From assembly GCA_951812775.1 (NCBI GenBank), contig OX638326.1:1996335-2060334 (forward strand): 64,000 bases of DNA, written 5' to 3'. How positions within the stretch are numbered: the stretch's first letter is position 1; each line of letters starts with the position of its first letter. The notes beneath the pieces were generated by a model. That model made no database searches. It was not told where the DNA came from and saw only the letters and a program-made list of their open reading frames with translations. This document shows positions 26,738-34,782 of the stretch, piece by piece. The translations under genes were made by a program, and so were the position numbers. Origin of the DNA: an uncultured Alphaproteobacteria bacterium (lineage in GTDB: Bacteria; Pseudomonadota; Alphaproteobacteria; MPNO01; UBA2964).

Positions 26738-27142
26738 CTAGTCGAACATCGCGATGCAGTCGATCTCAACATTGACACCTGCCCGATGGGGTCTGCCGCC
26801 GATACAGGTTCGGGTCACTTTCTCACCCTGCATATACTCCGTGAATGCGATGTTGAATTTCTGGAAATCAGTTTCATCGCGCAGGCAAACACGCATATTT
26901 ACCACATTCGCAAAACTTGCGCCTGCAGCTTCAAGAACCCCTTCAAGATTCTTGAGGGTTTGTCGTGTCTGCTCCTGAATATCACTCGAAACAACCTCGC
27001 GGGTCTCGGGATCGAGCGCGGCCTGCCCGGACAGGAACAGCATGTTTCCCCACCGAATGCCCTGCGCCAATGGCGAAGGCGTTGATTTATCGGTGAAACC
27101 GGTGGTCGGCGTGGTGGCTGAGGTAATAATTTCTTTAGGCAT
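26738..27142 (-). CDS. RidA family protein, possible 2-aminomuconate deaminase
   Basis: A 134-residue RidA protein with LAQGIRWGNMLFLSGQAALD, QTRQTLKNLEGVLEAAG and the C-terminal RTCIGGRPHRAGVNVEIDC. It directly follows the 3-hydroxyanthranilate dioxygenase gene with an 11-base gap. In the nitrobenzoate/3-hydroxyanthranilate pathway the 2-aminomuconate deaminase (NbaF) is a RidA-family protein, so context suggests that role. No decarboxylase or semialdehyde dehydrogenase gene is in the operon, so the specific function is inference. Confidence 0.75.
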   Translation of the reverse strand: MPKEIITSATTPTTGFTDKSTPSPLAQGIRWGNMLFLSGQAALDPETREVVSSDIQEQTRQTLKNLEGVLEAAGASFANVVNMRVCLRDETDFQKFNIAFTEYMQGEKVTRTCIGGRPHRAGVNVEIDCIAMFD

Positions 27143-27153
27143 TGCAAACCAGC

Positions 27154-27675
27154 CTATTCATTCTCAAAAGGATTGGGCATGACGTTCTTGCAACTATCGC
27201 AAGTGCGCCGTTCTTCTGACTCGAAAAAATTCCGATAGGCTGCCGATATCGGGTCAGTACGATAATCACTGACGATAAATTGTTCTTCATGCAAAAAATG
27301 ATCACATTCAGGACAAAACCATTGAAACCGGTCGACTTCGCCCTCGCATCTCTTACGTTCGATCACAAGCAGAAAAGCATCAGGTGGAAAACGCGGTGAA
27401 TGTGGAATGCCTGCCGCTGTATAAATACTGCAACCTTCCTTTAAGACCGTAATTTCTTCTTTTCCGTCTGGCGTTCGATAATGGAGGTTCATTTCACCCT
27501 TGATCATGTACATGACCTCATCAGCGGGATCGATGTGAAACTCACTTCTATATTCTCTTCCGCGCGCGACGAACGCTAAAGATTCCGGCTGTTGCCAGAG
27601 TACTTTTACCCGATTTCCGGTTTCGGCGAGTTCTGCCGCAATAGCATTTAAATCCCCAATGGGCATTGGCAGCAT
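27154..27675 (-). CDS. 3-hydroxyanthranilate 3,4-dioxygenase
   Basis: A 173-residue cupin that opens the ring of 3-hydroxyanthranilate to 2-amino-3-carboxymuconate semialdehyde. The iron site is EFHIDPADEVMYMIKGEM (His, Glu) with a later His in GIPHSPRFP. The bacterial C-terminal rubredoxin-like site is present: WFCPECDH and TCDSCKNVMPNP give two CxxC pairs. Length and both motifs match NbaC/HaaO. It is the second gene of the operon that starts with the DUF1445 gene. Confidence 0.92.
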   Translation of the reverse strand: MLPMPIGDLNAIAAELAETGNRVKVLWQQPESLAFVARGREYRSEFHIDPADEVMYMIKGEMNLHYRTPDGKEEITVLKEGCSIYTAAGIPHSPRFPPDAFLLVIERKRCEGEVDRFQWFCPECDHFLHEEQFIVSDYRTDPISAAYRNFFESEERRTCDSCKNVMPNPFENE

Positions 27676-27702
27676 GATTTGTCTCCCTGTTATTTGCGGC
27701 GA

Positions 27703-28491
27703 TTATATCCTTGTCGATTCAGAAGTGATATCGGCAACAAACATATGTCCGGGCGCGTGTGTAATCGCAATGGGTGGCTTGGCATTCAGAATGGCTTCCT
27801 GGGGTGTCACACCGCAGGGCCAGAAAACAGGCACCTGGTCCTCAGTCATCGATACAGGCTGACCGAATTCAGGACATTCCAAATTTTCTATCCCAAGCGC
27901 GTCAGGATCGCCCACATGGATCGGGGCACCGTGGGCCATCGGATAATGTTTTGTTATTTCTGCGGCGCGATTGGCTTCGTCGGGCGTAAATGGCCGCATC
28001 GACACTACCATCGTCCCGTTGAACCGGCCGGCTGGAATACAGGGCACCGACGTCCGAAACATTGGAACAAATCCGGTTTCTGCAATGTGAGGCAGGAGCA
28101 GACCTTCCTTCATCAACGCATCTTCAGCGACAAATGAACACCCCAACAGGAAGGTAACGAGATCCTCTCTCCACAGCTCCAAGATATTGGTAGGATCTGC
28201 GACAGCTATACCCTCTTGAAAGACACGATAACGGGGTAAATCGGTTCGAACATCCGCCTGGGGCGCCAACTGTTCGGGTTCAAATTGGCCAGGCGCCAAG
28301 ACTTCTAAAACAGGGCACGGTTGCGGATTTTTGTCACAAAAGGTTTGAAATTCTTCAGCGAAATCTGCCGGCAGGATCACCATATTCGCCTGGACAAAGC
28401 CCGTGGCATGACCTGACGTTGGGCCGTCGAAGGAATTATCGCGGCACCCTGATCGCAATTCTGACGGGGAAAGAGGCTTAAAATCAGACAT
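27703..28491 (-). CDS. DUF1445 putative hydro-lyase
   Basis: About 262 residues from the ATG at 28491 (MSDFKPLSPSELR). Family features include GHATGFVQANMVILP, LPRYRVFQEG, FLLGCSFVAEDALM, GAPIHVGDP and VFWPCGVTPQEA with ITHAPGHMFVADI. The family includes D-glutamate cyclase and is labelled putative hydro-lyase. Upstream sequence has no clear Shine-Dalgarno. As the first gene of the operon with the dioxygenase, it may act on a ring-opened product, but no activity can be assigned. Confidence 0.8.
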   Translation of the reverse strand: MSDFKPLSPSELRSGCRDNSFDGPTSGHATGFVQANMVILPADFAEEFQTFCDKNPQPCPVLEVLAPGQFEPEQLAPQADVRTDLPRYRVFQEGIAVADPTNILELWREDLVTFLLGCSFVAEDALMKEGLLLPHIAETGFVPMFRTSVPCIPAGRFNGTMVVSMRPFTPDEANRAAEITKHYPMAHGAPIHVGDPDALGIENLECPEFGQPVSMTEDQVPVFWPCGVTPQEAILNAKPPIAITHAPGHMFVADITSESTRI

Positions 28492-28627
28492 TAGGCTTAA
28501 GCCATACCGTAAAGTCAGATAAATCGGAACCACCGCATTTTTGGGCGAAGTTCGTCACGTTAACGTTTTTGACACGACTACACGCAAAAATTGCCAAATC
28601 GACGAGTAAACGAGACCAATTTTTGTA

Positions 28628-28987
28628 ATGTCCAACGCAGCACAACTTGCCTGTGAGCCAAACGCCACACCCGACAATCCAGAAATTGTCGGCTTACGTG
28701 CGCGCTTGCCTGGAACCAACATCAACGAAAAGACCCTGCTCGCAACAGATTACCTGAACCATTTTAACGAACTGGTTATGGTGTTGGATATCATACCGGA
28801 CATGCCAGATTGTCTTGAGGAGGCCCGTGCCTGGGTGCCCAAATCCTATGAAGATCACTTTGCAGATAGTCAGTTCTCTGAGGCGACACTCGCCATCGAA
28901 GCCTATTCGTTGGCGCCAACGGAATACAAAATACCGTTTGAGACGACCGTGGATCAAGAGTCCGTCGACGCTCTTTTGGACCTTTAA
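28628..28987 (+). CDS. Hypothetical protein
   Basis: A 119-residue soluble protein, MSNAAQLACEPNATPDNPEI to DQESVDALLDL. I do not recognise it. It has no signal peptide, membrane helix or metal motif; the composition is acidic and mixed helix/coil. It is transcribed away from the DUF1445 operon and is the first of several plus-strand genes. Length, ATG and lack of an overlapping better ORF support it as real. Confidence 0.6.
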   Translation: MSNAAQLACEPNATPDNPEIVGLRARLPGTNINEKTLLATDYLNHFNELVMVLDIIPDMPDCLEEARAWVPKSYEDHFADSQFSEATLAIEAYSLAPTEYKIPFETTVDQESVDALLDL

Positions 28988-29058
28988 GAAGTCAAATTTT
29001 CGATAACATGCGGTTGTTTATTGTTGTCACGCAATAGCAATGATACCGTCCCGGCAGC

Positions 29059-29802
29059 ATGAAATGGGTTCGCAGAGTTACCAGTTTTTTATTGATCTTA
29101 ATGCTTGGTCCTGTCGCAGTCGCAATCGGCGGTGACGAGAACGTGGCTGGTGACTGGCGCTCAGCGACCCGGCAAAGCAGTGGTCTCGATCCCAAACCAG
29201 AGACAACACCGGAAGCGGTGGTGCAGGTTTATGCTGCCCGAGCCTTTTCCTGGCGTGGTGCCTTTGCGGTTCACACCTGGATATCCGTTAAACCTGAAAA
29301 TGCCAAAGAGTACACCGTCTACGAAGTCATGGGCTGGCATGTCCGACACGGTGGTAGCGCTCTGCAAGTTCACAATGACGAGCCTGATCGATATTGTTAT
29401 GGTACTCGACCGGATATCCTCTCTGATTTGCGAGGTGCAAAAGCCTCCAAGGCAATTAAGGATATCGAAGCGGCGGTGAAAGCCTACCCCTATGCCAGCA
29501 CCTATACGACCTGGCCGGGACCGAACAGCAACACATTTACAGCCTTCGTGACACGGCGCGTTCCGGAACTTGAGGCTGATCTTCCACCGACGGCTATTGG
29601 AAAGGACTATTTGCCGGAGGGGTCAATTTTTGGCAAAGCGCCAAGTGGTAGCGGCGCCCAGTTCTCGATTTTAGGCGCTCTTGGAGTACTGGTATCTATG
29701 GACGAAGGTATCGAAATAAATATTCTCGGTCTTTCTTTCGGTATTGACCCCAGTGACCTTGCAATTCGATTACCGGGCGTTGGGAAGATTGGATTTCGGT
29801 AG
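29059..29802 (+). CDS. DUF3750 family protein
   Basis: A 247-residue protein with an N-terminal hydrophobic segment (VTSFLLILMLGPVAVAIGG), likely a signal peptide or anchor. The DUF3750 core includes VQVYAARAFSWRGAFAVHTW, VYEVMGWHV, YPYASTYTTWPGPNSNTFTA and AIGKDYL. Function unknown; an NlpC/P60-like permuted fold has been suggested for similar proteins, but I cannot confirm it. Gene starts 11 bases before the DnaJ-like gene downstream. Confidence 0.8.
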   Translation: MKWVRRVTSFLLILMLGPVAVAIGGDENVAGDWRSATRQSSGLDPKPETTPEAVVQVYAARAFSWRGAFAVHTWISVKPENAKEYTVYEVMGWHVRHGGSALQVHNDEPDRYCYGTRPDILSDLRGAKASKAIKDIEAAVKAYPYASTYTTWPGPNSNTFTAFVTRRVPELEADLPPTAIGKDYLPEGSIFGKAPSGSGAQFSILGALGVLVSMDEGIEINILGLSFGIDPSDLAIRLPGVGKIGFR

Positions 29803-29813
29803 ACGGCTCGAAC

Positions 29814-30548
29814 ATGGCGATTTGGGGAAAAATATTAGGTGGTGCGGCTGGTCTAATGATGGGGGGACCACTCGGCGCATTGCTGGGTGGCATAGCCGGC
29901 CACGCTTATGACCGGATTAAAGGTGATCAAGACGACGGATCCGAACCCAGTCTCGCCAAACAAACAACATTTGCAATTGGCGTCATTGTCCTCTCTGCGA
30001 AAATGGCGAAAGCCGACGGTGCGGTCACGCGGGACGAGGTGGATGCCTTTAAACAAATATTCCATATCCCGCCCGAAGAAATTAAGAACGTCGGACGCGT
30101 TTTCGATCAAGCCCGAAAAGATTCTCGGGGCTTTGAGCCCTATGCAAAGCAAATCGCCAAACTTTTCCAGGACAATCCGGCGGTACTTGAAGAACTTCTC
30201 GGTGGTCTTTTCCATATAGCCAAAGCCGATGGCGTCTCTCATCCGGACGAAATTGAGTTTCTCAAAAAATGTTCGGATATCTTTGGCTTTGATGAGGCGA
30301 CATTTGATCGAATGCGGGTTGCTCATATGGGTGCCGCAATGGATGACCCGTATGCGATCCTCGGTGCCACCAGAGACATGAGTGACGCAGAGATCAGAAA
30401 AGCGTGGCGCGAGCTCGTTCGGGAACATCATCCCGATACGCTTGTAGCTCAGGGCATGCCAGAAGACTTTATTGAAATTGCGACTGAAAAGATCGCCGCT
30501 ATCAACGCCGCCTATGACGAAATATCCAAACAACGCGGCATGAAGTGA
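29814..30548 (+). CDS. DjlA-like co-chaperone (TerB and J domains)
   Basis: A 244-residue protein. A glycine-rich N-terminus (GKILGGAAGLMMGGPLGALL) is followed by a TerB domain (about 50-165, with AKADGAVTRDE and KADGVSHPDEIEF) and a C-terminal J domain (about 175-244) carrying the HPD motif in REHHPDTL. J domains stimulate the DnaK ATPase. The end overlaps the EamA gene as GTGA. Domain order matches DjlA; the N-terminus is not a classical membrane helix. Confidence 0.85.
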   Translation: MAIWGKILGGAAGLMMGGPLGALLGGIAGHAYDRIKGDQDDGSEPSLAKQTTFAIGVIVLSAKMAKADGAVTRDEVDAFKQIFHIPPEEIKNVGRVFDQARKDSRGFEPYAKQIAKLFQDNPAVLEELLGGLFHIAKADGVSHPDEIEFLKKCSDIFGFDEATFDRMRVAHMGAAMDDPYAILGATRDMSDAEIRKAWRELVREHHPDTLVAQGMPEDFIEIATEKIAAINAAYDEISKQRGMK

Positions 30549-31441
30549 AGCCAGTCGACATAATCCTGGTTCTGACCGTGGTGACGATTTGGGGCGGAAA
30601 TTTCATCGCAATGCGGACTGGCGCATTGGCAATTCCGCCATATTTCCTTTTAGGTCTTCGCCTTGCCGTTGCGGCATTGGCATTGGTCTGGTTCGTAAAA
30701 TCCCCTCGCGGCATGGTCGTACCGCTCGTCGGCATAGCCTTCACGATGTGCATACTGCATTTCGGATTGGGTCTGGTCGGGCTGCAATATGTTGAAGCCG
30801 GTACTGGTGCATTGGCAATGCAAGCCTCAGTACCCTTTGCCGCTCTGTTAGCCTGGATATTCTTTCGCGAAAGTTTTGGTTGGCGACGTATTGTCGGAGT
30901 CATTTTTGCATTCGTTGGAATAACCATCATCTCTGGTGTGCCCCAACTTGAAGGACGCATAGAGATGTTTCTGGTCATGGTGGTTTCCGCACTATGCTTC
31001 TCGATTGCGACAATTCAAATCAGGCGCCTTGGAAGAGTCGACTTTATCTCGGTCAATGCCTGGATTTGTATCTTCAGTGCGCCGATGGCGTTTCTCGTTT
31101 CATATGTATTCGAACAAGACCAGTGGTCTGCAACGACATCAGCATCGACACCCGCCCTGCTCGGAATCCTGTATATGGGATTGATCGCCAGCGTATTTGG
31201 CCAAGGGCTTTGGTACAGGCTCTTGCCGCGCTATCAAACCAACCAGGTAATGCCCTTTACGTTGCTCGTTCCGGTGTTGGGAATTGTCTTTGGTATTCTG
31301 TTTCTCGATGAAAGTTTGAACTGGCAACTAATGGTTGGCGGTCTGATTACCATTGCTGGTGTTGCCGTCATCGTCATACGGGGCCCACAATCGGCAGCTG
31401 CGGATACAGCCCTATCAAAAAACGGGAGCGACAAGAATTGA
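30545..31441 (+). CDS. EamA/DMT family transporter
   Basis: A 298-residue protein with ten predicted membrane helices in two EamA repeats. GGNFIAMRTGALAIPPY opens the first and FGQGLWYRLLPRYQTNQVMP the second. The drug/metabolite transporter superfamily exports amino acids or metabolites; the substrate is unknown. It starts with GTG overlapping the stop of the djlA-like gene and ends overlapping the TTG start of the amidase, so the three genes are probably cotranscribed. Confidence 0.85.
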   Translation: MKPVDIILVLTVVTIWGGNFIAMRTGALAIPPYFLLGLRLAVAALALVWFVKSPRGMVVPLVGIAFTMCILHFGLGLVGLQYVEAGTGALAMQASVPFAALLAWIFFRESFGWRRIVGVIFAFVGITIISGVPQLEGRIEMFLVMVVSALCFSIATIQIRRLGRVDFISVNAWICIFSAPMAFLVSYVFEQDQWSATTSASTPALLGILYMGLIASVFGQGLWYRLLPRYQTNQVMPFTLLVPVLGIVFGILFLDESLNWQLMVGGLITIAGVAVIVIRGPQSAAADTALSKNGSDKN

Positions 31442-32124
31442 AAGTCCTGCAGCACCCATCTCAAAATTTCAGTGACCGAGCCTATGGGAGCACCATCGAC
31501 AAGTTGATCCTCCACTATACCGGTATGAAATCTAGCGAAGAGTCACTCGCTAGAATGTGCGACAGCACTTCAGAGGTCAGTGCCCATTATCTGATCGATG
31601 AAGACGGGACAATTATCCTGCTCGTAGACGAGGACAAGCGTGCTTGGCATGCGGGCGTAAGCTTTTGGGCGGGTGAAACCGATATCAATAGCCAGTCGAT
31701 TGGTATCGAATTGCAGAATCCGGGACATGACTGGGGTTACCGGGAGTTTCCTGATGAACAGCTGTTCTCGCTTGTTGAGCTCTCTACCGATATCCTGGTC
31801 CGTCACCAAATTCCGGCGAAGAATGTCTTGGGGCATTCAGACATCGCACCGGAGCGCAAACAGGACCCCGGCGAACTCTTTCCATGGCAACGCCTTTCCA
31901 CCATGAATGTCGGTTATTGGCCAACAACAGAGTTAGACGAAAAAACGCTCCACCTCCCTGACGAACAGCTCCAGAAAATGCTTGTTGATATCGGCTACAA
32001 TCCCAATTCGCCATTGCCTGCTGTGCTTACCGCCTTTCAGCGGCACTTTCGGCCAGCAAAATTCGATGGCACCGCCGATCTTGAAACCTCCCAGCTGGTC
32101 ACCGCCTGCGCGAAGATAGCTTGA
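31438..32124 (+). CDS. N-acetylmuramoyl-L-alanine amidase (AmiD/AmpD type)
   Basis: A 228-residue zinc amidase. The Amidase-2 fold is marked by KLILHYTGM (zinc His), VSAHYLIDEDGTI, WHAG and GHSDIAPERKQDPGELFPW (His and Asp/Lys region). The C-terminal part (about 170-228) resembles a peptidoglycan-binding-1 domain. No signal peptide is visible, so it probably acts on anhydro-muropeptides in the cytoplasm during cell-wall recycling. The TTG start overlaps the preceding stop as TTGA. Confidence 0.85.
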   Translation: MKVLQHPSQNFSDRAYGSTIDKLILHYTGMKSSEESLARMCDSTSEVSAHYLIDEDGTIILLVDEDKRAWHAGVSFWAGETDINSQSIGIELQNPGHDWGYREFPDEQLFSLVELSTDILVRHQIPAKNVLGHSDIAPERKQDPGELFPWQRLSTMNVGYWPTTELDEKTLHLPDEQLQKMLVDIGYNPNSPLPAVLTAFQRHFRPAKFDGTADLETSQLVTACAKIA

Positions 32125-32149
32125 CCCCTTGATCGAGTGACGGCACATT
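32121..32149 (+). promoter_or_regulatory. Candidate promoter of rnpB
   Basis: TTGACC at 32121-32126, a 17-base spacer and CACATT at 32144-32149. The -10 is weak, but the predicted start about 7 bases downstream coincides with the first base of the RNase P P1 helix at 32157. Confidence 0.4.
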
Positions 32150-32156
32150 TTAGCTG

Positions 32157-32551
32157 CCAGACGGTCGGATGACTGCCTTTCGCATCAGGGAAACCTGCGG
32201 GGGGGGGGGAGGAAAGTCCGGGCTCCACGGAAACACGGTGCCGGGTAACGCCCGGCGGGGGTGACCCCAGGGAAAGTGCCACAGAAAGTAAACCGCCTGC
32301 CCGCCTTCGGGCAAAGCAGGTAAGGGTGAAAAGGTGCGGTAAGAGCGCACCGCACCATCGGTAACGGTGGTGGCAGGGTAAACCACACCGGGAGCAAGAC
32401 CGAATAGGGGTGATATTTGGATTTCGGTCCAACGGCATGTTTTCGTGCTATCACCCGGGTAGGTCGCGTGAGGCGTCCGGTAACGGGCGTCCCAGATGAA
32501 TAGTCATCACCTGTGCAAGCAGGGACAGAACCCGGCTTACAGACCGTCTGG
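32157..32551 (+). ncRNA. rnpB: RNase P RNA (class A)
   Basis: Catalytic RNA that trims tRNA 5' leaders. The ends pair as P1: CCAGACGGTC (32157-32166) with GACCGTCTGG (32542-32551). Conserved blocks are GAGGAAAGTCCGGGCTCC near the 5' side and ACAGAACCCGGCTTACAG near the 3' side. The length of about 395 nt is normal for an alphaproteobacterium. A run of 11 G precedes the AGGAAAGTCC block, longer than expected. No protein gene fits here. Confidence 0.95.
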
Positions 32552-32651
32552 CCTTTCCATTTTAAGCTAGGTTCACAGTTTATTAACAAATATGAACACC
32601 CGGGAATCTCGGTAAGTGTTTGAACATTTTAGGGTTTTTTTGATCCTGCGT

Positions 32652-32679
32652 GCCATCTATTGCTGATGGCGGTTTTTTT
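32652..32679 (+). terminator. Rho-independent terminator
   Basis: A 6-bp stem GCCATC (32652-32657) and GATGGC (32665-32670), then GG and seven T. It lies about 100 bases past rnpB and should separate it from the mraZ operon. Confidence 0.75.
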
Positions 32680-32840
32680 CACGAAAAAACCAAAAATCCA
32701 GCCAGATACAGCCGCATTGGCAATGCAATTTCCAATTCGACACACAGCATACAGTTTTCGGCGTAAACCTCGGTTCCTTCAAACCCGGAAAAGTGACGTT
32801 TTTTTATATGAATTATATCGCAATATGGCAGCAGTTCCCA
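32680..32840. other. Intergenic region between terminator and mraZ promoter
   Basis: AT-rich. A 64-codon open frame overlaps it but has no ribosome binding site and no recognisable motif. One isolated CCCAT (32837-32841) abuts the promoter region. I see no gene here. Confidence 0.5.
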
Positions 32841-32868
32841 TTGACAAACTATGAAATCCCATGATAAC
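32841..32868 (+). promoter_or_regulatory. mraZ (dcw operon) promoter
   Basis: A consensus -35 TTGACA at 32841-32846, a 16-base spacer and GATAAC at 32863-32868. It is the best promoter before the dcw cluster and its -10 is overlapped by MraZ-type boxes. Confidence 0.65.
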
Positions 32869-32882
32869 CCATTAATTCCCAT
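32858..32882. promoter_or_regulatory. Three MraZ-type boxes
   Basis: CCCAT (ATGGG on the other strand) occurs at 32858, 32868 and 32878, each starting exactly 10 bases after the last. MraZ is known to bind TGGG-containing repeats separated by 5 bases and to repress its own operon. A further CCCAT lies at 32837 and an inverted ATGGG at 32893. Confidence 0.75.
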
Positions 32883-32962
32883 ATTTGAAATAATGGGAAA
32901 AGCTGAGTTCGGTGACTTCTTCAGGGGTAGAAGCGCCTTAGGTTTTGGAACGGGGGTTTAAG

Positions 32963-33433
32963 GTGACGTCTTTCTTGTCCACGTTTGTGAACAAGGTCGA
33001 CCGCAAGGGCCGAGTATCGGTTCCTGCGCCGTTTCGTGCTGCCCTATCTGACGCTTCCTATCAGGGTGTCATCGCCTATCCCTCGCTTGCTGATAATGCC
33101 GTTGACGTTTTTGGGCGCGCGATGCTGGAAGATTTAAACCAGCGCCGGCTAGACAAAACGATGGCAGATGGTGACTTCGAGCAAGCTCTCCTCGGCACCG
33201 ACAACATGATCGACACCATTATGGCAATGGCGCACGAGTTACCGTTTGACGGTGAAGGCCGTATCCTTTTGCCCGCGATTTTGGCCGAGGCGGCGGGCAT
33301 AACGGACCGGGCCGCCTTCGTCGGGCGCGGTACGCGCTTTCAGATTTGGGCCCCTGATACCTTTGAGAAACACCGGCTTGATGCCGTATCGACACTCCGC
33401 GCAAGATTGCGCGAGAATGGAAATAGCACATGA
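32963..33433 (+). CDS. mraZ: Transcription regulator MraZ
   Basis: A 156-residue protein with two AbrB-like MraZ domains: FLSTFVNKVDRKGRVSVPAPFR and LPFDGEGRILLPAILAEAAG. MraZ binds repeats in its own promoter and represses the dcw operon. The GTG at 32963 (MTSFLSTF) matches the family N-terminus and has a G-rich ribosome site; the longer TTG start is rejected. It overlaps rsmH by 4 bases (ATGA). Confidence 0.93.
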   Translation: MTSFLSTFVNKVDRKGRVSVPAPFRAALSDASYQGVIAYPSLADNAVDVFGRAMLEDLNQRRLDKTMADGDFEQALLGTDNMIDTIMAMAHELPFDGEGRILLPAILAEAAGITDRAAFVGRGTRFQIWAPDTFEKHRLDAVSTLRARLRENGNST

Positions 33434-34407
33434 TTGGCGGGACTCATCGTCCTGTCCTCTTAAAAGCGGTTATCGCCGCTATAAACCCACGCGCACAGGC
33501 AATTTATGTCGACGGCGCATTCGGCGGCGGCGGCTATAGCAGAGGCCTACTCGAATCTGCCGACTGCATTGTATGGGGCATAGATCGGGATCCGGACGCA
33601 TGCCGTCGCGGTGAAACCCTCGCAAAGAATTTCGACGGTCGCCTTTCTACAATCCGCGGATGCTTTGGCGATATGGATCGCCTGCTGAACACCCGCGACA
33701 TACCGAATGTCGACGGTGTCATGCTTGATCTGGGCGTGTCTTCCTACCAGATCGATGATCCAGATCGTGGGTTTTCGTTTCGATATGACGGCCCGCTGGA
33801 TATGCGGATGTCTCTCGATGGGCCGACAGTCGCAGATATTGTCAATGAGACAGAACAAAGCGAACTTGCTGACATCATTTATAAATATGGCGAGGAACGG
33901 CGATCAAGACGGATTGCTCGTGCCATTGTTGAGGCCCGGACCAAATCGCCTATACGTCGGACATTAGAGCTCGCCGACATCATCCGGGATTGTTATCCCT
34001 CGCCAAAACCCGGCACAAAAACAATCGACCCCGCAACGCGGACCTTTCAAGCACTCCGTATTTACGTCAATGACGAACTCGGTGAACTTCAACGTGGCCT
34101 CGACGCTGCAGAAACATTGCTTAATGCGGGAGGTCGGCTGGCTGTTGTGAGCTTCCATTCCCTGGAAGACCGCATCGTAAAAACATTTCTCCGTGACCGG
34201 TCTGGCGGTTCGGCGCGTGGGTCGCGGCACGCACCACAAGATTCCTCGACGACTAAACCAGCAACCTTCATCGAGCTCAATCGGCGTGCCATTAGACCCG
34301 GCGATGCCGAAAAGTCAGAAAACCCGCGCGCGCGCTCTGCTCGACTGCGTACGGCTGAACGAACTGAAGCTGCGCCTTGGAACACTCACCCCGGAGGTTC
34401 CGCATGA
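33430..34407 (+). CDS. rsmH: 16S rRNA (cytosine-N4)-methyltransferase RsmH
   Basis: Methylates C1402 of 16S rRNA. A 325-residue protein with HRPVLLKAVI, the SAM-binding DGAFGGGGYSRGLLE, LDLGVSSYQIDDPDRGFSFR and the RNA-binding LAVVSFHSLEDRIVK. The insertion domain RIARAIVEAR is present. ATGA overlaps on both sides tie it to mraZ and ftsL. Confidence 0.95.
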   Translation: MIGGTHRPVLLKAVIAAINPRAQAIYVDGAFGGGGYSRGLLESADCIVWGIDRDPDACRRGETLAKNFDGRLSTIRGCFGDMDRLLNTRDIPNVDGVMLDLGVSSYQIDDPDRGFSFRYDGPLDMRMSLDGPTVADIVNETEQSELADIIYKYGEERRSRRIARAIVEARTKSPIRRTLELADIIRDCYPSPKPGTKTIDPATRTFQALRIYVNDELGELQRGLDAAETLLNAGGRLAVVSFHSLEDRIVKTFLRDRSGGSARGSRHAPQDSSTTKPATFIELNRRAIRPGDAEKSENPRARSARLRTAERTEAAPWNTHPGGSA

Positions 34408-34769
34408 TCAAACGCGCAACCATCTTCTGGATGCTTTTGGCTACAGCCGCCGGTATCGGGCTGTTTGTCCTCAAATATGAAGTTAAATCGATGGAAGGGC
34501 AGCTCGCAGCCATCCACAGCGAAACACTAGAGAACCTTGAAGCAGTCCATGTTTTAAAAGCGGAATGGAGTTATCTGAATCAGCCCGCGCGCCTTGAATA
34601 TCTAGGGCGCCGACTGCTCAGATTAGGCCCCGTAAAAGCATCCCAGACAGTTGACATCAACGACATTCCATTCCGCCCCGTTGGAGCTGGTGACAACGAA
34701 ACATCAATTTCCGACTCAGCAAACAGTTATCCCCCGGCGGCCGATCAGGTCCCCCCCTGTTCGCCATAA
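34404..34769 (+). CDS. ftsL: Cell division protein FtsL
   Basis: A small bitopic divisome protein of 121 residues. One membrane helix (IFWMLLATAAGIGLFVLKYE) is followed by a periplasmic coiled coil (VKSMEGQLAAIHSETLENLE) and LKAEWSYLNQPARLEYLGRR, the segment seen in FtsL. Start at 34404 overlaps the rsmH stop; position between rsmH and ftsI supports the call. Confidence 0.85.
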   Translation: MIKRATIFWMLLATAAGIGLFVLKYEVKSMEGQLAAIHSETLENLEAVHVLKAEWSYLNQPARLEYLGRRLLRLGPVKASQTVDINDIPFRPVGAGDNETSISDSANSYPPAADQVPPCSP

Positions 34770-34782
34770 TCAGGCGTAAACA

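Noticed and set aside
32185..32589. Open frames across the rnpB region
   Set aside because: The RNA has paired ends and conserved RNase P blocks; the frames have no protein motif.
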